From positions 1 through 16,862 of the forward strand of contig CAYVQU010000115.1 of the NCBI GenBank assembly GCA_964453155.1: DNA of 16,862 nucleotides, in the 5' to 3' direction. Position numbers and translations under genes: made by a program. Position 1 is the stretch's first letter. Each line of letters begins with the position of its first letter. Origin of the DNA: CAYVQU01 sp964453155 (GTDB lineage Bacteria > Chloroflexota > Anaerolineae > Anaerolineales > UBA11858). Below, piece by piece: positions 12,286 through 16,862 of this stretch. The notes beneath the pieces were generated by a model that saw nothing but the letters and a program-made list of their open reading frames with translations, was not told the DNA's origin and did not search any database.

Positions 12286-14628
12286 CTAGAGCGGCATCAC
12301 GAATGGTAATACAATGAGCACTACGATGAGTACCAATATGGTTAATGGTAACCCCACCTTGATGTAATCGCTGAACTTATACCCCCCCGGCCCCATCACT
12401 AACACATTGGCTGGATGACCTACCGGGCTAAGGAAAGCGGCTGAGGCGGATATTGCCAAAGACATCATCAGCGGATAAGGTGAGATGTCCATATCCGCGG
12501 CGGTGCGGAGGGCAATGGGGGCCAGCAAGACCGCGACCGCCGGGTTGGGCATGACCTGAGAGGCCAGGGCAGCCAGGATAAATAGACCGGCAATGATAGC
12601 AATAGGCCCCAGGCCGCCGATCAGGGCTACCATCCCTTCCGCCAGGAATTGGGCCGCGCCGGTACGGTCCATGGCGATCCCTAAGGGCAGCATCCCGGCG
12701 ATGAGGAAGATGGCCTTCCACTGGATAGAGCGGTAAGCCTCATCCATCGTCACACAGCCGGTCAAGACCATCAAAGTCATCCCAGCAATGGCCGCGATGG
12801 CGATGTGGAGCCAGCCTAAAATTACGGGGAGTAACACCCCAATCATGATTAAGATCGCCAGAGGTGCTTTCTTCAAGCGCGGGGCTTCCTGGGCGTCTTC
12901 GGTGAGGACCAAAAAGTCGGGATCGCTGCCTAACACGCGCAATTTATCACGCGGGCCGTATAACAACAGGGCATCGCCAAACTTCAGGGCCATATCGCGC
13001 AAATTAGAACGATAGGCCCGACCTTCGCGCCAGATCGCTAAAACGTTCAGACCATATTTGGCTCGAAAGTGGAGGTCATCGAGATTTTTTTCTGCCAGGG
13101 TGGAAAACGGCGAAAGAACGGCCTCCACCAAACCAATCGATTCGGATTCCAGGGCCGCGATGTCGGGAGCCGTTTGCGGTTCCACTTTTAGATTGGTCAA
13201 CCCCTGAACCGTTTCGAGATCATCTCGTTTGCCCTTTACGATCAATAAATCCCCGGCTTCCAGGCATTCATCCGGCGAGATCATCAGTTGGAGTTCGCCC
13301 TGACGCAAAATCCCCATGACACCCAATCCATAGGCATATCCCAAACGGCTTTCGATCAGGGTTTTGCCATCCAGTTCAGAATCTGGCAAAATCCGCAAGA
13401 GCATCAGGCGTTCTTCAAGATGGTATATCTCAGGGGTAGCCGGTTTGATGGTAAGGGCTTGGTCAGCGGCCTGGATTGAATCTAATTGATCTTGGGTTCC
13501 CTGGCTGAGAAGAATATCCCCGCCCTTAAGCATGACTTTTTCCAAATTCGTCCGCCAAACCCGGTCGGTGCGCCGGATCGCCAAGACGATGATCCCAAAC
13601 TTGCGCCGTAGGTCAATTTCGCCCAGGGTTTGGTCTTTGAAAATCGATTTCTCGCCTAGTTGAATTTCAACCAAATCGATTTCGGTTGAAGTCAGGCGTT
13701 CAATGGCCAGGTCAGCATCTTCTAAGACAAAATGCGGACTGTCATCCATATCATCCAAACGTCCCAGGTGCCCTTCAACCAGCAATCGATCTCCGGGTTG
13801 GATGCAAAACTCCGGGGTGGGAGCCAGGTGCGGGCGATCATCCCGCAGGATGGCGATCACATTGAGACCAAGGGCCAACCCTAATCGACTATCTTTCAGG
13901 CTTTTTCCGGAAAAGGGTGAATCGGGCGGAACCTGGATGACCACCATACGTTCATGTAATCCAAATAATTCGATCGCATCATCCGAACCGTTAGATGAAT
14001 ATTCCCTGGCGATATCCCGATCAGGGAGTAGAAAACGTCCAGCCAAAGCCAGGAAAATGATTCCCACTACCATGATGACCAGGCCAACGGGCGTGAAATC
14101 GAACATGCCAAAGGGTTCCAAACCGGCATCTCGCAGGGCTTCGGCGATAAGAATATTGGGGGGCGTGCCGATCAGGGTGACGAGACCGCCCAAGAGCGCG
14201 GAATAAGATAGGGGGATCAACATTTTTGAAGGAGATTGTTTAGTCTGCCGGGCAATATCAATAACCACGGGCAAAAACAGGGAGGCCACCCCAATGCTGT
14301 TCATAAACCCAGAAAGAATCCCGGCAACGATCATGATGATGAACATCAGCCGGGCATTACTAGTCCCCCCCCAGCGCAGCAGACGCTTGCCAATCAGATT
14401 CGCGACGCCGGTTCGAGAGAGGGCCCCGCTGAGAATGAGCACAGCCCAGACCGTCACCACCGCCGAATTACTAAACCCGGAGAGCGCTTCAGCTGGCGTT
14501 ACCAATCCGGTAATTGCTAACGAGACCAAAACCAGTAGCGCCACTAAATCCACTCGAATTTTATCGGTGACAAACAAGATAATTGCTGCCCCTAAAATGC
14601 TCAACACGATGATCATTGGTCCGGTCAT
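12286..14628 (-). CDS. SLC13/DASS-type anion transporter with four RCK_C-like domains
   Basis: This is a 780-residue membrane transporter of the divalent anion:Na+ symporter (ArsB/NhaD) superfamily. The first membrane half is at about residues 5-200, with the hairpin motif 'TLIGTPPN' (151-158). The second half, about 588-780, has 'PNPAVAVLLAPIALRTA' and 'SPVGHPANVLVMGPGG'. Between them lie four repeats of a TrkA-C/RCK_C-like cytoplasmic domain at about 224-293, 314-388, 404-476 and 497-569; each has a 'LG..YGL.V..I.R' core and a 'GD.LL..G....L' end. These domains usually bind a small ligand and gate transport; many homologues have two, so four is large. The substrate (sulfate, phosphate, dicarboxylate) is not readable. 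The ATG at 14628 has AGGAG about 7 bases upstream. A divergent phosphatase gene begins 121 bases away. Confidence 0.87.
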   Translation of the reverse strand: MTGPMIIVLSILGAAIILFVTDKIRVDLVALLVLVSLAITGLVTPAEALSGFSNSAVVTVWAVLILSGALSRTGVANLIGKRLLRWGGTSNARLMFIIMIVAGILSGFMNSIGVASLFLPVVIDIARQTKQSPSKMLIPLSYSALLGGLVTLIGTPPNILIAEALRDAGLEPFGMFDFTPVGLVIMVVGIIFLALAGRFLLPDRDIAREYSSNGSDDAIELFGLHERMVVIQVPPDSPFSGKSLKDSRLGLALGLNVIAILRDDRPHLAPTPEFCIQPGDRLLVEGHLGRLDDMDDSPHFVLEDADLAIERLTSTEIDLVEIQLGEKSIFKDQTLGEIDLRRKFGIIVLAIRRTDRVWRTNLEKVMLKGGDILLSQGTQDQLDSIQAADQALTIKPATPEIYHLEERLMLLRILPDSELDGKTLIESRLGYAYGLGVMGILRQGELQLMISPDECLEAGDLLIVKGKRDDLETVQGLTNLKVEPQTAPDIAALESESIGLVEAVLSPFSTLAEKNLDDLHFRAKYGLNVLAIWREGRAYRSNLRDMALKFGDALLLYGPRDKLRVLGSDPDFLVLTEDAQEAPRLKKAPLAILIMIGVLLPVILGWLHIAIAAIAGMTLMVLTGCVTMDEAYRSIQWKAIFLIAGMLPLGIAMDRTGAAQFLAEGMVALIGGLGPIAIIAGLFILAALASQVMPNPAVAVLLAPIALRTAADMDISPYPLMMSLAISASAAFLSPVGHPANVLVMGPGGYKFSDYIKVGLPLTILVLIVVLIVLPFVMPL

Positions 14629-14650
14629 TTCTTGGCTCCTGCGATTGAAG

Positions 14651-14678
14651 ATAGTATGATTTTATCAAAATGCGCCAA
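14651..14678 (-). promoter_or_regulatory. Candidate promoter for the transporter gene
   Basis: On the minus strand TTGGCG (14678-14673) and TACTAT (14656-14651) are separated by 16 bases, a fair sigma-70-like pair. A start about 7 bases further would leave a short leader containing the AGGAG before the ATG at 14628. On the opposite strand TACAAT at 14687-14692 could be a -10 for the phosphatase gene, but its -35 is weak. Confidence 0.35.
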
Positions 14679-14749
14679 TTAAGCGGTACAATCTGGGCGT
14701 TGTGTAAGCGGTGGACATTGAAACCGACAAATTGACCTAACGGAGCACT

Positions 14750-15493
14750 ATGGAACTCTACTTCATTCGACATGGACAATCTATAAATAATGCGGGCTGG
14801 GGACTGGATGGATTTCAAGATGTTTCTGACCCCGAATTGACCGAAATTGGACACCAACAAGCCCAAAAACTAGCCGAATTTCTCGGCCCCAGACAAGAAC
14901 GGGATGATTCGATCAATTGGAATAGTCAAAACCAATTTGGGTATGGATTAACACATCTCTATTCTAGCCTGATGGTCCGGGCGGTGGCCACCGCGACGCC
15001 AGTTTCGGAGGCGATCGGACTGCCCTTGGTTGCCTGGCCAGATATTCATGAATCAGGCGGAATTTTCTCCCGGGAACATGGTGAAGAACGCCCCGGTTTG
15101 CCTGGCCGGACTCGCGCCGATTTTGAGACCGAATTCCCTGATTTGGTTCTGCCTGATTGGTTGGATGAACGCGGTTGGTGGCAATCCCAACCTTTTGAAG
15201 ACCGCCCCGCCCGTAAAGAACGCGCCCAACAGGTCTGGACCGAATTATTAGCCCGGCACGGTGATCAAGACGGCCGTCCAGAACACCGGGTGGGCTTCGT
15301 CAGTCACGGTGGGTTCTTCATGCAACTCCTAACCTGTGCCATCCAAGTTGAAATGCGGCGCATCGCCGATTGGATGCACGAATACTGGTTCCTAATGAAC
15401 AACTGTGCGATCACCCGGATCGACGTAAAAGATCAGGTTTTAGTGTGCTATACCAACCGCAATAATTTTTTACCAGCAGAATTGATTACGTGA
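14750..15493 (+). CDS. Histidine phosphatase family protein (phosphoglycerate-mutase-like)
   Basis: This is a 247-residue cytoplasmic enzyme of the histidine phosphatase superfamily. The catalytic loop 'YFIRHGQSINNAG' gives the phospho-accepting H8 (RHG at 7-9). 'VRAVATATPVSEAIG' is the arginine-containing helix, and 'GFVSHGGFF' with H186 is the second catalytic histidine. The substrate is unknown; members range from phosphoglycerate mutase to broad phosphatases, and the insert 'FSREHGEERPGLPGRT' before the fifth helix is not typical of the glycolytic enzyme. GGAG stands 6 bases before the ATG at 14750. It is transcribed away from the transporter gene and has no co-directional neighbour in the window. 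Confidence 0.88.
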   Translation: MELYFIRHGQSINNAGWGLDGFQDVSDPELTEIGHQQAQKLAEFLGPRQERDDSINWNSQNQFGYGLTHLYSSLMVRAVATATPVSEAIGLPLVAWPDIHESGGIFSREHGEERPGLPGRTRADFETEFPDLVLPDWLDERGWWQSQPFEDRPARKERAQQVWTELLARHGDQDGRPEHRVGFVSHGGFFMQLLTCAIQVEMRRIADWMHEYWFLMNNCAITRIDVKDQVLVCYTNRNNFLPAELIT

Positions 15494-15544
15494 GGGAAGT
15501 TGCTAGAATCAGGTTACAACGCTTGAATATGCTGGTCTCAGCAT

Positions 15545-15583
15545 TCTCCGCGAACGCAGCGGTTTAGTAACAGAACGCGGAGA
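15545..15583 (+). repeat. Inverted repeat in the intergenic region
   Basis: TCTCCGCG (15545-15552) pairs with CGCGGAGA (15576-15583) over 23 bases. It lies in the 176-base gap between the convergent phosphatase and NRPS genes, 52 bases after the phosphatase stop. No T-run follows, so it is not a standard terminator; a REP-type repeat or a factor-dependent end are possible. I see nothing else in this gap. Confidence 0.4.
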
Positions 15584-15669
15584 CAATCAATGAACTTTGT
15601 GCTTAAGCCTACCGCCCCCAATTCAAGCAGTTTTCTTATCAGACATTAGTGTAACCACCCCTACTAGTT

Positions 15670-16862
15670 TTAAGTATTTACCCGATATTTCGCGCGATTG
15701 ACTGGCAATATTTTTGGATTCTGTTTTGAGATATCAGACTGAAGAGTAATAATTTCAGCTGCCAAACCTGCTACCGTTTTCAGTTCGAAAAACCGAGCCA
15801 AAGGAATTTCAATTCCATACTTTTCTTGGAGGCGGTTTATAATTTGGGTAGCCAACAACGAATGCCCTCCCAATTCAAGGAAATGATCAATAACACCAAT
15901 CGGTGAAATTCCCAACACTGCGACCCAAATCTGAGCAATTTCAGCTTCCAGCGCCGTTTCTGGTTCTTTCAGCGGAGTATCGATTTGAGGCCGTTCGGTT
16001 CCAGGATCAGGTAATTCAGTATAACTAATTTTTCCCGCCGTTGTTACCGGAAACTCCTTCAATATAACGAACCTGGCAGGAATCATGTAAGCGGGTAATT
16101 TTTGAGCAATTTGATTGCGGATTTTTGTTATCGACAGATTTTCTCCCTTAGCCGGAACAATATAGGCGACCAATTCCATCTCATCTTGAGCATTTGCGCG
16201 GCCAATTACAACTCCGGTTGAGATTCCATCACATTCCAGTAAAATCGTCTCAACTTCTCCCATCTCCACCCGGTAACCACGGACCTTAATTTGATGATCC
16301 GACCGCCCACGGTGATACAACACTCCGTCCTGCATCAAACCCAAATCCCCAGTACGATACAACTTCGCGGCTTGGTCTTCCGACTCTGGGATAAAGGATT
16401 CCGCAGTCAATTCAGGATGACCCCAATACCCGGCAGCAAGGAATTGGCTCTTAACCACTATTTCGCCAACTTCACCGGCGGGAACTTCTTGCTGATTTTC
16501 GTCCCAAATAGAAATTTCCTTATCCGGAATGCGATACCCCATGGGAACCCCTAATTCAGGAAGTTGCTGACTGCGGGTAATAAAACATTCGGCAATAACC
16601 AGGGCCTCTGTGGTTCCGCCTCCCATCCTCAAATAGGTGTCATTTGAAAAATAGTCTCTGAATAGTTGGATATCCGTGGTGCGAATTGGCTCACCACCGG
16701 TCAAAACCAGCCGGAGGTGAGGGTAATTTTCTTCCTCCGGAAGGAGTTGCACCAATTGGCGCAGTGAGGTAGGGAATATTTGAAAAAAGGTTATTTTTTT
16801 CTCTTGCAGCCAGCTTGCCAGTTTGGTCAAACCCTGCGCTTTGATATCAAAGGGAAATATCG
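15670..16862 (-). CDS. Nonribosomal peptide synthetase module, C-terminal part (adenylation and carrier domains)
   Basis: The frame stays open to the right edge, so the start lies outside; 397 residues are visible. They cover the second half of an adenylation domain: 'FPFDIKAQGLTKLASWL', 'RLVLTGGEP', 'YRTGDLGLMQDGVLYHRGR' (A7), 'QIKVRGYRVEMGEVE' (A8), and 'TAGKIS' (A10) with its catalytic lysine. A carrier domain follows, with 'LELGGHSLLATQI' and its phosphopantetheine serine at codon 15861-15859. The protein ends about 65 residues after that serine, without a thioesterase, reductase or condensation domain. The A5 region reads 'RMGGGTTEALV' instead of the usual Y-G-P-T-E. The enzyme should activate an amino acid (or similar acid) and load it on the carrier; the substrate code is not complete here. 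This could be the last module of a multi-protein line or a stand-alone A-T protein. Confidence 0.9.
   Translation of the reverse strand, partial: IFPFDIKAQGLTKLASWLQEKKITFFQIFPTSLRQLVQLLPEEENYPHLRLVLTGGEPIRTTDIQLFRDYFSNDTYLRMGGGTTEALVIAECFITRSQQLPELGVPMGYRIPDKEISIWDENQQEVPAGEVGEIVVKSQFLAAGYWGHPELTAESFIPESEDQAAKLYRTGDLGLMQDGVLYHRGRSDHQIKVRGYRVEMGEVETILLECDGISTGVVIGRANAQDEMELVAYIVPAKGENLSITKIRNQIAQKLPAYMIPARFVILKEFPVTTAGKISYTELPDPGTERPQIDTPLKEPETALEAEIAQIWVAVLGISPIGVIDHFLELGGHSLLATQIINRLQEKYGIEIPLARFFELKTVAGLAAEIITLQSDISKQNPKILPVNRAKYRVNT

Noticed and set aside
1..16862. CRISPR array, retron or diversity-generating element
   Set aside because: I see no regularly spaced repeats, reverse transcriptase or template/variable repeat pair on either strand.

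Overview
The window looks like a chromosomal stretch of a Chloroflexota (Anaerolineae-like) bacterium. This rests on protein flavour and mixed GC content (the SLC13/RCK transporter, the histidine phosphatase and the NRPS resemble those of that group as I know them); no 16S or phylogeny is available, so the assignment is tentative. No gene-free stretch exceeds 300 bases.

Left part (1-6416, + strand): a type I restriction-modification locus in the order hsdM (5' end outside the window), hsdS, hsdR. It is followed almost without a gap by a uracil-DNA-glycosylase-like protein with four iron-sulfur-type cysteines, and then by an unrecognised 105-residue gene with its own strong ribosome binding site.

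Middle part (6405-10641, - strand): a replication/integration module ending in a 3' fragment of a tRNA-Ser(GGA) gene. In transcription order it holds a tyrosine recombinase, a ribbon-helix-helix protein, a membrane protein, a zinc-finger reading frame reachable only by a -1 frameshift, a Prim-Pol/CHC2-type primase and a rolling-circle (HUH) Rep. The genes are tightly coupled: the int stop overlaps the RHH ribosome binding site, the zinc-finger stop overlaps the primase start, and the primase stop overlaps the rep start. This gene set is what an integrated, self-replicating plasmid-like element needs. The restriction locus is plausibly its cargo, because no second tRNA copy lies inside the window, so the other end must be further left or be lost.

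Right part (10642-16862): ordinary-looking chromosome. It holds the tRNA terminator, an FGGY carbohydrate kinase and a 780-residue SLC13-type transporter with four RCK_C-like domains (both - strand), then a divergent histidine phosphatase (+), and the C-terminal part of a nonribosomal peptide synthetase module (- strand, running off the right edge).

The most interesting signal is at 8353-8553. A four-cysteine zinc-finger coding frame has no usual start codon before its first cysteines. It overlaps the end of the membrane-protein gene, and the overlap contains a perfect -1 slippery heptamer (CCCAAAA) with an internal Shine-Dalgarno-like GGAG 12 bases upstream. This is the layout of programmed -1 frameshifting in bacteria.
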